Assembly: GCF_001411555.2 (NCBI RefSeq)
Contig: NC_049915.1
Coordinates: 16,506,640 to 16,570,639 of the forward strand
Reading direction: 5' to 3'
Length of the DNA stretch: 64,000 nucleotides
Source: Juglans regia
Taxonomy: Eukaryota; Streptophyta; Magnoliopsida; Fagales; Juglandaceae
Part shown: positions 31,847 through 43,519 of the stretch, piece after piece
Numbering within the stretch: the first letter of the stretch is position 1
Layout: each line of letters opens with the position of its first letter
Notes under the pieces: model-generated
What the model was told of the DNA's origin: nothing
Database searches by the model: none
Seen by the model: the letters and a program-made list of their open reading frames with translations, nothing else
Program-made: the position numbers and the translations under genes

Positions 31847-33572
31847 ATGTTGAATGGTGGCATTGGAGGATAGCTTGCTGCGACTCTGGTTTGTATGCTG
31901 AGGAATAAATCCAAAGGTAAGTTTGTTCTGGCTCTGATCCAAATTTCCTTTGAATGTTGAATGGTGGCATTGGAGAGATCCCATCACTCCTATTGCATGC
32001 TGCGACTCTGGTTGGTATGCTGAATTCTTGTGTTTTTTTTTGTTCTCGTTGGGTTTGCATAACCACATAACAAGTCCTTGTTAAGATTTCTAAATCTCCA
32101 AGCAAATAGAGAAGGTCTTCGAACATGCAATTTTTTATTTTGAAATTGGAAAATTGCTTAACTTGACAAATGATCGGGCTCCAAAACAACTACATAACTA
32201 GATATTGACATATTGTTCGTCTGATTTTTTCAAGATCAGCAGTATGACAACTGCTAATGAAAAATTGCATGTTCCAAGGCCTTGTCTCTATGCCAATTAG
32301 CAATTTGCCTAGAAGTAGGAATAGATCGAATCATCATATTACTTCTATGTTTAGTTTTCAAAGTCCATACATATGTTGATATATCTCGTTCCTTTCTAGT
32401 ATTCTTTTCCATTTATGATTTATTATTTTTTTCATTTATGGATTTGCTTCTTGTCAGATCATTGATTGCACATGACATTGGGTTATGAATACGATTGTTA
32501 AGGATGTTTTATTTTTTCAACAAGTTTCCATTATAACAAGTTTCCTTAGTTTGTTATTTTGTCAAAAAGGCTTCCATTTGAGAAAGTTTCCTTGGTTTGC
32601 TCCAGTCTCCGTTATAACAAGGACCAGCATTTTAATGCAGAGATATTGTTTGATGAAATAATTAAAGATTACGGTGATTTGAATTTTCATTGATTTCTTT
32701 GTAGTGGGAAACACAGAATTCCTACTGGAATTATCCTTACACTTCCGCTATGCCAAAAGTCCTCTGGCTGAGTTTAAACTGGACCCACCCTTGCAAGCAG
32801 CTTTAGCTGAGTTTCTCCAATAATAATAATAATGATAAAAACAAGAAAATCCCTCATCGTTTGCCAACCCCAGAGTCTCCAGTAAGAATTGTCTTGAATA
32901 GATAATCACAATCTTCATCAAATGGATCATCAGCTATTTATTTTGTATTTCTTTTGCTCTGAATCTCTCTGATCAAAAAGACAAAAGGAAAAGAAGAAAA
33001 CTTTGAGAAGAAAATGAAGTTGATTATAAGAAGAGGGAAATATCTATATGATCTATATCAGTATATATATGTATGTATTTCAAACAAAGTACTTTTAGCA
33101 GTTCCATTGGCATTGTTTTTGGAGGGTACGGAGTATTTACATGTGAAAAGATTGAGGAATTGAGGAAAATATATCATAGTTGTTTCCTGAAGTTATTAAT
33201 TTCCATATATTTTAATATTTATGCTGATGTGTCAAAGCTTGATTAGAAGGTCTTCCCTAATACAAATTGATGATTTAGCTTATTTAATTTTGGTTGCTCT
33301 AAAAGTTGTGCATTAGTGATCATAGATTTTCTTAGAAGTTGGTGAATGAACACCATCATTTTCTGCTAAGATTTTCTTAGAAGGTCTACCCTACATGACA
33401 AATCCCAAGGAACATGGCCTCAAACTCAGGTCCATTATTCATTCTAGTAACTGAATTGACTATTGAGACTTTTCTTCTAAGTTTTCTTTCCCCTTCTCTT
33501 ATATGAATATAAATACAGAAATTGGTATAGAAAAAGAAGAAAAAAAAATCCTCTGTTTTACTGATTGAGAAT

Positions 33573-33617
<45 letters not shown>

Positions 33618-35033
33618 GATAAATATTTATCTGTTCAATGCTTGCAGATGGTTCAAAAGACTGATGAATGCTGTTGAAACTTCCAATTGCTGTCTGAAAA
33701 ATGGATGTACAAGTAATATTGTTTTTCTCCTGCTCTGATATTTCTCTTACCATGGAGAAAACCACTTTCAAGTTAATATAAGAGATTGATGCATGGAACA
33801 ACTGTTGGGATTTTAATGAGTTCCATAAGCCAAGTTCTTTTTAGGTATACTAATAGAAAGAACTGCTACTCTTGTTCTTAGGTTGAAGGGGTACAAGAAA
33901 GTTCTAAAGCAAGCAGCGATGGATGGCCTTTTCATAGCAATTCTCAGTGGGGTGGGCCAAGCTCATAAACATTAGATTGCGCTCTTCACAATGGCTGGAT
34001 CATGGATTCTTCTCTGCCTCAACATACTCTTCTAAAATTGCAGCACCAAGTCTTTCTTTGTGGTTTTGCTATTCATATCCACATAATCAATGTCTGGCTA
34101 TAAGCGACACCTTTCATGGTAATATTTTGGAGCCCCAATGCTTATATATAAGAGGTGTCAAGAAGGTGCTTAAAACGTTCTCTGTTTTTTTTCCCTGTTG
34201 ATGCAATTTGTCATTTATTTTATCTAATTGTAAATTTGTAATGAATCAAAGTAATCCCATTTTCATGTTGAACTACAAATTTTATACTCCTAATTTCCAA
34301 GCATTTCTTTTGTAGCTTTGAATTTCTCATCCACTCTCGGCAACTCAATGATTTAAAAAAGAAAAAAAAAACAATAGACCAATTCAGTAGATTCCAAACC
34401 TGCAATGTACATGAAGAAGGGGAGGAAAATATATAAATTTATAAAAAAACTTACCATATTTTTATTTTGCTTGGGAAAAAGTGAAACACTAAAATGGACT
34501 TATATCTTTGAGGGTTAAGGCTTTTGTTCCGAGTTTTCTATCCCCTTCTCTTATATATTTGATTTTTATTTATGGATTTTTATTTTGTTTAAAAGAAAAA
34601 ACAAAAGAAACTCAATGAAAACTTGCAGTTAATATCCTCTAAATTTTTGGTTATTAACTCTAAATTTTTGGTTTACAAGGTTGTCTCGAGGACTCAAATG
34701 ATTACCTTAACTAATTTCAAATCATCTAATTGAAATTGGATAGAAACTTGTAAAAACTTGGAATTCAGTGCACACGGCCGAGACAAGTTTGAGCAAATTC
34801 TTTAAAAAATTCGTGAGGCTTCATTATAAGATACATCAAATCATTACCTAATTATTATACAAAAATACAAAATTCTATACAATTTTTTCAAACTTCCAAA
34901 CAAAGCATAGATAAATTACAACTTTTTAAAATTTTGATGAACAATTATATTCAAATAATTTTTTAATATTTTTATTCTTTTTTTTTTCTCTCACGTAGTG
35001 GAGTAGTCTATACCTTGAATCCAAGATACATCA
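31847..35033. repeat. NLR 3'-flank module, first copy of a long segmental duplication
   Basis: Begins with a repeated aaatccaaaggtaagtttgt donor region (near 31908) and aligns collinearly with about 47600-50080. The second copy lacks about 640 bp corresponding to 32852-33485. It contains a (TA)n run at about 33575-33612 and the candidate exon 33648-33712. Small open frames (for example 32282-32488, mirrored at 47983-48174) lie in presumed intron DNA and show no domain. Confidence 0.7.
33648..33712 (+). other. Candidate 65-nt noncoding 3' exon (copy after the LRR fragment)
   Basis: Bounded by gcttgcag and gtaatatt exactly as at 26315, 48699 and 61462. It begins atggttcaaaagactgatga. Here it follows a pseudogene, so it is probably a passenger. 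Confidence 0.5.
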
Positions 35034-35042
35034 TTTATTCAA

Positions 35043-36219
35043 GAAAAATGCTGAATACAAACGCCCAGCGTAACCGCTGGGAGTCGGTTGCCAGCGTGGA
35101 AAAATGAAAACGCTGCGTTTCATTATGCATCAAAACGACAAACGAACATAAAGTCCTCCCTCCCAAAGTTGTCCTCCCTTCCTTCGTCTTCCCACAGACG
35201 AACACAGTCCTTCGAAGCCTCCCTCCCAAACAGAGTCCTGCGTTTCGCAGCTTAGGGTTCGCAGCTTCTTCTTCTCAGCTTCTTCTTCACATTTTTCAAA
35301 CAGAGTCCTTCATCTTTGCAGCATCGTCTTCGCATCGTCTTCATAGTTTCGTTTTCTTATCTTCTTCTTTGCATCTTCTTCTTGCATTTACAAATGTCTT
35401 TTTTTTTTTTTGTTGTTTCAGGTTGAAAGTATTGTTTTGAGTATAATATCAATGCTTTCCAGTCCTAATGACGAATCCCCTACAAATGTTGAAGCAGCAG
35501 TGAGTGATCATTGGCTATTGATTTTTTTCTTTTGATTGCATCTCCTGCACCCATTATTGGCAGAACATCATTTTGAATGAGATACAGACAGCAAAAAGGA
35601 TTTATTATAAGTGTTGTCATAAATGATTCGGTACTAAAAGTTAATTTGTCGACCTGTGCTCTAAGATCCATGTTTGCATTTTGTATTTGCAGAAGGAATG
35701 GAGAGATAGGAGAGATGATTTCAAGAAGAAGGTCAGCAAGTGTGTAAGAAAATCACAAGAAATGTTATAATCCATCTTATGACCTCTCTGGCACCCATAA
35801 ACAGCATAGAACCAGGAATCGAGTGTGTCGTTGGTAGCACAGGACAAGCACAGATCTGAAGCCACTTCAACGACCCGTGAAGAATGCCAAAAGCCTCTGC
35901 TTTTTCTCCTCCCACGAAGACCCACGCGATTTGCTCCCTCCTCTCACGAAGATGACCACTCGAAATCCATGAAGACCCACTCGGTTTGCTCCCTCCTCCC
36001 ACGAAGAGGACAATAGAAACCAAAGCTCTGCTTTTGTGGTCTCTTCCCACAAAGACGACAAAAACAAACGTTCTCCCTCTGCTTTTCTCTCCCACAAAGA
36101 CGTGCTCATCCATTTACCTCTTTTTTTTTTTTTTTTTTTAATATATTGATTGACGTGGCTTTAACCACGTCATCCGATTACCTGGCGGTTTCCACCGCCG
36201 ATTGTACGTAGAAAAACTG
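35043..36219. mobile_element. MULE-like non-autonomous insertion (9-bp TSD)
   Basis: The 1177-bp insert is flanked by the 9-bp duplication tttattcaa (35034-35042 and 36220-36228). The duplicated flank at 50074-50082 has the single, empty site. A 9-bp duplication is characteristic of Mutator-like elements. The ends are only weakly inverted (tgaatacaaacg at left; on the other strand at right tacgtacaatcgg). A T-rich run and tgacgtggctttaaccacgt lie near the right end. Minus-strand frames (35733-36113, 35867-36109) are of low complexity, rich in VFVG/SSWEE-type repeats, and look non-coding. No transposase. Confidence 0.8.
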
Positions 36220-36289
36220 TTTATTCAATTTGACAATATTGAATTTATAAATCATGTCATGTAAGCATATCAACGTCTATTTATAAATA

Positions 36290-36503
36290 GAATTTTTCTT
36301 TGCCGAAGTAACGTGGCCAACTCATGTGGTGATTGCATTAATGAATAAAAAAAAAGCAGAGTAATGGAAAAAAGGCTTGATCAAAGATGGAGACTTTGGC
36401 TACTAAGTCAGCAATAATTAATGCCATAAAAATTGAGCCATCTGCCATAAAGTAATTTCCACGAAATTTGAAATTCTAGCTCTTTAGCCTCTTTTGTAAC
36501 TCA
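36290..36503. repeat. U-module copy
   Basis: Contains agcagagtaatggaaaaaag, agatggagactttggctact and aattaatgccataaaaattg. It is nearly identical to 50200-50390 and related to the copies before NLR1 and NLR4. Confidence 0.7.
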
Positions 36504-36512
36504 TTTTTAGAT

Positions 36513-36684
36513 GAGAAATGATACTTGCAGTCGTGAGCGTGCAGTCGCCGTGCAGTCGCTTTGAAAAAAGTGAATAAATAAGGGACCCACCTGAAAAGAA
36601 ATTAATTTATTAATAATGGACCCCACTCTTTTTCAAACGACTGCACGGCGTTTGCGCATTCCACGACTGTATGTAGCATTACTC
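36513..36684. mobile_element. 172-bp MITE with about 22-bp TIRs and 9-bp TSD
   Basis: Termini GAGAAATGATACTTGCAGTC and, on the other strand, GAGTAATGCTACATACAGTC are clearly inverted repeats. The flanking duplication tttttagat is at 36504-36512 and 36685-36693. The empty site tttttagat is at 50391-50399 in the paralogous flank. The 9-bp duplication suggests a Mutator-type MITE. No coding capacity. Confidence 0.88.
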
Positions 36685-36865
36685 TTTTTAGATAGAAAGA
36701 TATTTGTGCAAAATTTAAAATGCAAATAAAGCTATCATTTAGGCCTTGTTTGGATAACACTACAAATACAAATATTTTTCTATCTAAAAATTTTGCACAA
36801 ATATATTGAACCTTGTTTTGCATATATTTACATAAATTGAACCTTACAAATAAAGCTATCATTTA

Positions 36866-37135
36866 GGCCTTGTTTGGATAACAAGAGTCTATCACTGTAA
36901 TATCAAAATACTACAAATACAAATATTTTTTAATTTTAAATCTTCAACTTTTTCATTTAATTATTACATTTTTTTCAAAATTTTAAACAAAAAAAAAAAA
37001 ATCAACTTTTTTCAAATGAAATAAAAAATATTAAAAAATTATATTCTAATAATATTTTAACTTTACAATATTTTTATTAACTTTTTCTCTTTATTTTTTA
37101 AAATTTCATAAAACATCATATTTCGCTGTCAGGCC
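36866..37135. mobile_element. MITE with TTA target duplication
   Basis: Starts GGCCTTGTTTGGATAACAAG and ends with tcgctgtcaggcc; TTA flanks both ends (36863-36865, 37136-37138). The same element in the same place occurs at 50448-50718, so the insertion came before the segmental duplication. The preceding 36740-36865 holds a partial tandem copy of the left end. Confidence 0.65.
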
Positions 37136-37138
37136 TTA

Positions 37139-37780
37139 ATGATTTTGTAGTTTTATTTATTTATTTATTGGATTGGTAGGGTAGGTTAGTAGAATCAATG
37201 AGGCCATGCAGCTGCGGAATTGAAGCAGAGGAAGCAAAGAAAAAACAGAGTTACAGAGTGGAAAAAGACTTCATGTGATTGTACATGAAAAGTCTTTAGA
37301 GTTTCAGTCAGCTATTAATGGCATATAAAACTAAGCCATCTACCCTACTATCACGAATTTAGAGTTTCGTCCCTCTATGCACCAGCCCGAACGTGCATGT
37401 TGTTGGAAGAATTGTGAATCTGTGGTGTTTTAAGTCAAGCAAGACTTGGTTCGAAAATGTAGAACTGAGGCGTGGTTGTGAAGCGTTGTAGTTGGATGTG
37501 AATTTGTGAAGTGGCTAAGTGCCATGAAGCATTGGGATTTAGTTGCAGTTGTTGTGGCATTAAGTATAGGCTTGCTGTGAAAATTTGTATTATTTTGTGT
37601 TAATTATTAATTGATTGTTGTGCGCCCAAGCATGTCAATCACAAATATTAATGCTTTTTTTACTTTAGTTCAAAATTTCTGTACTTCAGCAGTTCAAACT
37701 AGATAAAATAATAATTTTTTTATACTTAGTTGTAAACAAATTGTAGCATTGATGTTCTTATATCATTTTTCCTTGGGGTT
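37139..37780. repeat. Upstream module relative (as at 1-230 and 50735-51010)
   Basis: ggattggtagggtaggttag, gaatcaatgaggccatgcag and ccatctaccctactatcacg match 50744 onward and the window start. Later text (gaagcattgggatttagttg) is an empty-site relative of the LINE insertion at 2677. No gene. Confidence 0.7.
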
Positions 37781-38536
37781 TTCACCGAGTGATAACTGGC
37801 TTGAGCGAGACGGTAACGCTCTCATGCCGACTTTGTGGGCTCTCTGTTGACAGAGGCTAGAGGATGTCGGTCATGTACGCGCCGAGCACGTAATTGGGTA
37901 TCGCTCGTTATAAAGTCACACGCACGATCGTTACCAATCGTGTGGCGAAGGGAGCCAAAGTGTGTGGATGGTCCCTAGAGGAGGCCATTGTGCATACCTT
38001 AATTAAATGGTGACTTCTCAAAAGAAAAAGTGATTTTGAGTGCGTGGTATTTTTCTGTGAAGTTTTGGTGATTTATAATAATGGTAAATGTTAGAGTCTT
38101 ATGAAATTACCATTTTTCCATAACTTCATATTTTTCCATACTTGTATCTTTTAGTGTTAGTTTTTTATTTCACTTGCTAAGATTTTGTAAAATCTCATTG
38201 TGGTGTCCCCACCTGTGGTTCCATTTTTCGGAATCGTAAACTTTGATGCAGAGGGTGATTACTAGTATGGAGGTCTAGATCTGTCCAGAGATTGAAGACT
38301 TAGGGGCCTTTTTCTTATTCAGATTTTCTTTAAATTTATTAAGATGAATGTAATATTTTTATGCCAAAATTTGGTAAATATTATGGCTTATGGATATTTA
38401 TTTGGTTTTGTGTATTGCATGTAAGCACACACTTGCTATCACTTTGCGCCAGGGGCATTTGATCCGAGCAGCCAAAATCCCAATGCCTAGACTACCGTCA
38501 TTTTACAAGCGAAAAATGAGGGCGTCACAGTTGAAT
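37780..38536. repeat. Dispersed TGACG-ended repeat copy
   Basis: Contains tagaggatgtcggtcatgta, cgtgtggcgaagggagccaa, ggtgtccccacctgtggttc and ends gcgaaaaatgagggcgtcaca. It resembles a solo LTR family by its TG...CA-type ends. The frame at 38390-38620 lies across its end and is not a credible gene. Confidence 0.55.
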
Positions 38537-39840
38537 AAGAGGAATCAAAGAAAAAATAGAGTGGAAAAAGACTTAAAAAAAAAAAGAGACTTGAACGCAA
38601 GTCTTTGGAGTTTGGCATAACTACAAAATAAAATAATGCATAGCCAGAAAAACTTTCTTCTATATTAAAGAGTTGAAAGCCATATTTAGGTTATACAAAG
38701 CTTTTTACAAATTAATTTATGCTATATTGAATTTCTTTAAAGTTTTCCAGAAAATCTATTTGTAATGTTGCAAAGTTTTGGATTTGGTATGCTATAAGTT
38801 GAATGAATTATTCAATTTGCAAGCTGATATATAGAATGCATTATTACATTATTTACAAGGCAAGATTTTGATTTGTGATATTTAAATTTAATTTTGTTTT
38901 TAAATCAACTCATGCCATGTAAGCATCTTGTTAAATGTGTTATCCACGTGGTCGGTCGACTTGTAAATATATTTTTTCTTGTTGAATTAATGTGCCAAGT
39001 ACTCATGTGGTGGAGTAGTCCATAGTCATACCATGTGATTGAATTAAATGAATCGAAGAAAAAGCAGAGTACTGGAAAAAGACTTGAAAGAAAGGATCGG
39101 AGACTTTGGCTAAATAATTAATGCCATAAAAACAGAGCCAACTACCCATTAGAGTAATAAATTTCCACGATTGAATGCGGGCAGTTGGAAGATGATGACG
39201 TAGACAGATAATCATGGAGAAGATGTCCGGAGGGAGCTTTGGATTTCTTCATCATGTCCTGAAATTCTCTTTAATTTGTGTCGTTAAAATTAACCTACAT
39301 AATTCGTCTTCCACTTAGGGATGCCAACTTCAACCTTAATTCAAATTGGGGATACTTCTAATCCAAATATATGAAGTGGACTCTACAAAATTTATGGCTT
39401 ATATAATGTTGCAAAAAATATTTGTACAAGTACCGATATTAAATGTTGTGAGGTCTACTTTATATGTGTATGTATCTCTCTTCCACTTAAGGCTCTCAAG
39501 GCGAGGCACGAATTTGAGGAGACTTTGATCCAAACAGTACTACATGCAATTTCTTCATCTATCGTGTGTATAAATATTATAATCTATTAAAAAAATAGAA
39601 AGAATGTGTTTTGGTGTCATATATTAAAAATGACAATCATACACCATCAACTATTTTACAACTCAAGTACTATTACACATTAAAATATTAATATTTTTTA
39701 CTTTAATTCAAAATTTTTGTACTTCCAGCAGTTCAAAGTAGATAAAATAATAATTTCTTATGCTTAGTTATAAACAAATTTTAGTATTGTTGTTCTTATA
39801 TCATTTTCCTATTAAAATTATGTTTTTGTGAGTGTGTGCA
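38537..39840. other. Intergenic flank with U-module
   Basis: Matches 52160-53220 nearly base for base from about 38780 at a constant offset of 13377-13378. It contains a U-module at about 39000-39240 (agagtactggaaaaagactt; gagccaactacccattagag). No gene. Confidence 0.65.
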
Positions 39841-41108
39841 TATCACGACCCCAAGTCGAAATGAGACATTATCTCCGTGGAGCTCTTCTGGTCACTCGGA
39901 AGCACGTAAAATTGAGTGACATTCTTTGGGTTGTCGCTCAATGGCAACCGGCTCAGACGAGACGGTAACACTCTCGTATTGACTTCGTGGCCTCTCTAAT
40001 GACAGAGGCTAAATGATGCCTGATCAAGTACTCACTGGGCGCAAAGTTGGGTATCGCTCTTTATGAAGTCACACGCACGATCATCACCTGTGGTGTGATG
40101 AAGGGAGACAGATTGTGCAGATGATCCCTAGAGGAGACCATGGTGCATACATTAATAAAATGATTGTATGGACTTTATGTGGATTAAAAGCCCAAGTCGA
40201 GTTGGGGCACTATCTCGGTGAAGCTCCTTTGGTCACTTGGGAGCGAATAAAACTGAGTGACATTCCTGGATTGTCGTTGAACGATAACCGGCTCGAGCGA
40301 GACGGTAACACTCTCATGTCGATTCTGTGGCTTCTCCACTGGCAAAAACTAGAGGATGTTGGTCACGTATGCGCCGAGCGTGGAGTTGGGTATCACTCAA
40401 TATAAAGTCACGCGCACGGTTAGCTCCCGTCGTGTGGCGAAGGGAGCCAAAATGTGCGGATGGTCCCTAGGGGAGGCCATGGTCCATACTTTAATTAAAT
40501 GGTGACTTTTCAAATGAAAAAAGTGATTTTGAGTGCGTTGTGTTTTTCTGTGAAGTTTGGGAAGGCACTGGTGATTTATAATAATGGTAGATATTAGAGT
40601 CTTATGAAATTGCCATTTTTGCATAACTTCATATTTTTCCTTGTTTATATTTTTTAGTGTTAGTTTTTTATTTCACTTGCTGAGATTTTGGGAAATCTCA
40701 CTATGGTGTCCCCACCTGCGATTCTGCTCCTCGAAACTATAAACTTTGATGTAGAGGGATATTACGAGTATGGAGGTCTAGATTCGTCCTAAGAGTGAAG
40801 ACTTAGGGGCCTTTTTCTTGTTTGGATTTTCTTTAAATTTATTCATATAAATATAATATTTTTTATGCTGAAATTTGGTAAATATTGTCGCTTATGGACA
40901 TTTGTTTGGTGTTGTAGCTTTAATTTCTGGTAGTATTAGTAATGACTGTCATTTTTAAAATTTTCGCTGTGAATTAGCTGCACATTATTGTCTTGCATGT
41001 AAGCACAGACTTGTTGTCACTGTGCGCTAGGGGCTTTAGACTCGAGAGGCCAAAATCTCGACGCCTCGACTACCATCATTTTACAAGCGGAAAATGAAGG
41101 CGTCATAG
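39841..41108. repeat. TGACG-ended repeat, tandem dimer
   Basis: Two related units of about 335 bp follow each other (cccaagtcgaaatgagacat at 39850; cccaagtcgagttggggcac near 40189). They are followed by a common tail ending aatgaaggcgtcatag. Outer ends tcacgacccc / ggcgtca are inverted. The homologue 53221-54147 is cut at its 3' side. The 96-aa frames at 40115 and 53493 are nearly identical only because the repeat is duplicated; there is no domain. Confidence 0.6.
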
Positions 41109-41461
41109 TTGAATAAGAGGAATCAAAGAAAAAAATAGTGGAAAAAGACTTGAAAGAAAAAGGAGAGAGCTTGAACACAAGTCCTTGGAGTTTTGGCATA
41201 ACTACAAAATCAATTAATGCATAGCCAGGAAGACACTCTTCTATATTGAAGAGTTGCAAGCCATATTTTTACATACCATGTGATTGAATTAAATGAATCA
41301 AAGAAAAAGCAGAGTACCGGAAAAAGACTTGAAAGAAAGGATCGGAGACTTTGGAAAAAAACAGAGAGGAAAACTACAAAATTAATTAATGAATGTCGTT
41401 TTGAGAAGAAAAATGATACTTTTTTAGTTTTTTTAAATGAAATCTTAAAGCACATTAATCT
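41109..41461. repeat. U-module copy before truncated NLR
   Basis: ttgaataagaggaatcaaag followed by a second copy starting near ccatgtgattgaattaaatg at 41277 and agtaccggaaaaagacttga. Two short module variants are thus in tandem. Confidence 0.65.
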
Positions 41462-41626
41462 TTTACGAATTAAGATCCAACATTAATTGAGCAGCTCAGA
41501 TTGATAATGATAAATAGTCTTGCTTCCTTCTTTTCTCTCTCACGACAACAACAAAGGCTTAAAACAGTAATGTTTCTTTATTTGCATACTTTCTCCTTAA
41601 TTCGTTTCCTTTCTCCGACGAAAACA
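41462..41626 (+). promoter_or_regulatory. Promoter/leader copy of the truncated NLR
   Basis: Keeps ccaacattaattgagcagct, a TATA-like tgataaatagtcttg and the full leader to ccgacgaaaaca. Compared with NLR2, 51 bp are deleted directly upstream of the TATA core. It therefore looks able to drive transcription of the short frame that follows. Confidence 0.6.
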
Positions 41627-41740
41627 ATGGCAGAGCTCCTTCTTTCTGCATCCCTTCAAGTGTTGTCTGACCGATTGGTGTCTCCTGAGTTGCTGCAATT
41701 CACTCGCCAAGAGGGACTAATTATGCCAGCAAAAAATTAG
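41627..41740 (+). pseudogene. Truncated NLR: CC helix 1 only
   Basis: Homology to NLR1 runs MAELLLSASLQVLSDRLVSP then ELLQFTRQEGL and stops abruptly at about 41720 (gagggacta|attatg). A 37-codon frame then ends IMPAKN and a stop. The rest of the receptor is absent; unrelated AT-rich DNA follows and the next NLR promoter starts about 1.5 kb on. The break is in the first helix of the coiled coil, so no receptor is made; a short peptide is conceivable. Confidence 0.85.
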
Positions 41741-43269
41741 ATCAATATCCTTTATATATATTTTTGTAATTTAATTTTCTTTGTATATAAGATATTTATA
41801 AAGAGAAATATTATTCATATAAGTTTTTTTTAATTATCTCACTTTCATTAATCATTTGAAGCAATGACTGACATACATAGAGACATTACAAGAAAACTAT
41901 TTATTTGTTATCAGCTATTTTCTATGAAAATAATTATTTCCTGTTAAAATGAATCTATTTTTATCTCAAATGATCATTCTCGTAACAAAATAATCTGTTA
42001 CAAATGCTCTCCTTTTTTTGTACTGAGAAAGAAGGGAGACATATATGGCCCTCTGGACTCAAGAAAATAAAATTTAAGTAAATATATTTATTAACAAATA
42101 ACGATTGAACATTTTTATGATTACTTAGAAAAGTTTACAAATCTCTTAAAATCCTTAAAAATATAAAACTATTTTTCATTTCCATCTAAAATTATTGAGT
42201 TCCATAACAATATGCAGAATGTTGTAAATATATAAATGTTGGTGGATGAGACCATGTAGAATCCACCCATTAGAATTCTAATCCTATCAATGATGGTGGA
42301 TGAGACCATGTAGACTCCACCCATTAGAATTCTAATCCTATCAATGATGGTGGATGACTATGTAGACTCCACCCATTAATCTTCTTATTTCTATTTTGCA
42401 ATCTTTCAATCATTTGCTAGTACTGATCTCTTTAGTTTTATAACACAGAAAGTTTCTTTGTTATTTTAAAATCTAAAATTTTTGCCTCCATAATATAATA
42501 TCTATAAAATTATATATATAATTAAAAAAAATAAAAAAATATACCCCAAACATCTAAAAAGTTTGAACATATAAGTTTAAAAGCCCCAAAATTTTGGCCT
42601 AGACGGAACATGAATATCTAGATTCCAAAAAAAAAAAAAAAAATACCTGAATGAGAAAAGGGATGCTGGTTTGGAAGTCTTTACATTGTATACCATCATT
42701 CTGACATAATTTGATTTGTAAAACTTAAAATTTAAAATTTATCTTTTTAATCAAATTATATCACGTGTATGTGTGGTATATATAAAGAAATTAAAAAAGA
42801 AATATATATATATATATATATATATATTATGGTCAGAAAGATGGTAAAAGTTATGAGCTAGCCAGCTCCAATGTGACAATACAAAATAATTGTGATGGGG
42901 ACCAAATTATACAGAGCAAATTAAATCTAGTGGTACGTACAATTAATATTCAAACTTCGCGTGGATGGACAATTATCGGTATGACGTTGATTGAATTTGT
43001 GGTGGTCCATGCACCATCTGACTCAACCACCAAATAAAAGAAGAAGATCAATCATCTCATGATAAAGAGAAAATTAAAGCATATGTACACATGAGAAAGA
43101 AGCCAGCAAGTTCCTATAAAATATAAAATCTTAATCAAAGCACTTTTTACACTAGTAATTGAGCGCATTAATCTTTTATAAATTAGTATCCAACATTAAC
43201 TTATGGATAATTGTTTGGTTGAGTACCATTCCATGTGACTGAATTAAATGACTCAAAGAAAAAGCACTT
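41721..43269. other. Inserted AT-rich DNA between truncated NLR and NLR3 promoter
   Basis: No gene. A CACTA-like terminus may lie at about 41885 (cattacaagaaaactattta); no matching right end was seen. A 54-bp tandem repeat (42241-42383) and an (AT)n run near 42800-42827 are included. At 43140-43270 a second, partial copy of the promoter text occurs (gcgcattaatcttttataaa; tagtatccaacattaactt) before the NLR3 promoter proper. Confidence 0.5.
42241..42383. repeat. 54-bp tandem repeat, 2.7 copies
   Basis: ggtggatga starts at 42241, 42295 and 42349. Each unit includes gactccacccattagaattc except the last, which is shortened. Unit identity is high. Confidence 0.85.
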
Positions 43270-43519
43270 TTTACAAATTCACAGAGTGCATTAATCTTTT
43301 ACAAATTAGGATCCAACATTAATTGAGCAGCTCAGATTGATAATGATAATGGCGGGCCCTGCCTAACCGAATACAAAAATGCCATGCACTTGGGATTCCA
43401 ATAAATACTCTTGCTTCCTTCTTTTTTCTCTCTCACCAAAACAACAAAGGCCTAAAACAATAGTGTTTCTTTATTTGCATACTCTCTCCTTAATTCAATT
43501 CCTTTCTCCGACGAAAACA
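43270..43519 (+). promoter_or_regulatory. NLR3 core promoter and 5' leader
   Basis: ggatccaacattaattgagc, gataatgataatggcgggcc, atgccatgcacttgggattc, a TATA-like caataaatact at about 43400, a TC-rich patch, and the leader ending ccgacgaaaaca. It contains an in-frame ATG at 43379 that lies upstream of the TATA box and is not the start. Confidence 0.68.

Noticed and set aside
35733..36113. 126-aa and related minus-strand frames
   Set aside because: They are repetitive, lie within the MULE-like insert, overlap one another in several frames and show no recognised domain.
40115..40405. 96-aa frame conserved at 53493-53783
   Set aside because: The conservation reflects the recent segmental duplication of a repeat; there is no domain, and other copies of the repeat do not keep the frame.
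41885..41990. CACTA transposon insertion
   Set aside because: Only a left-end-like cattacaagaaaac is seen; no matching right end or 3-bp duplication was found, so it is mentioned only within the intergenic entry.
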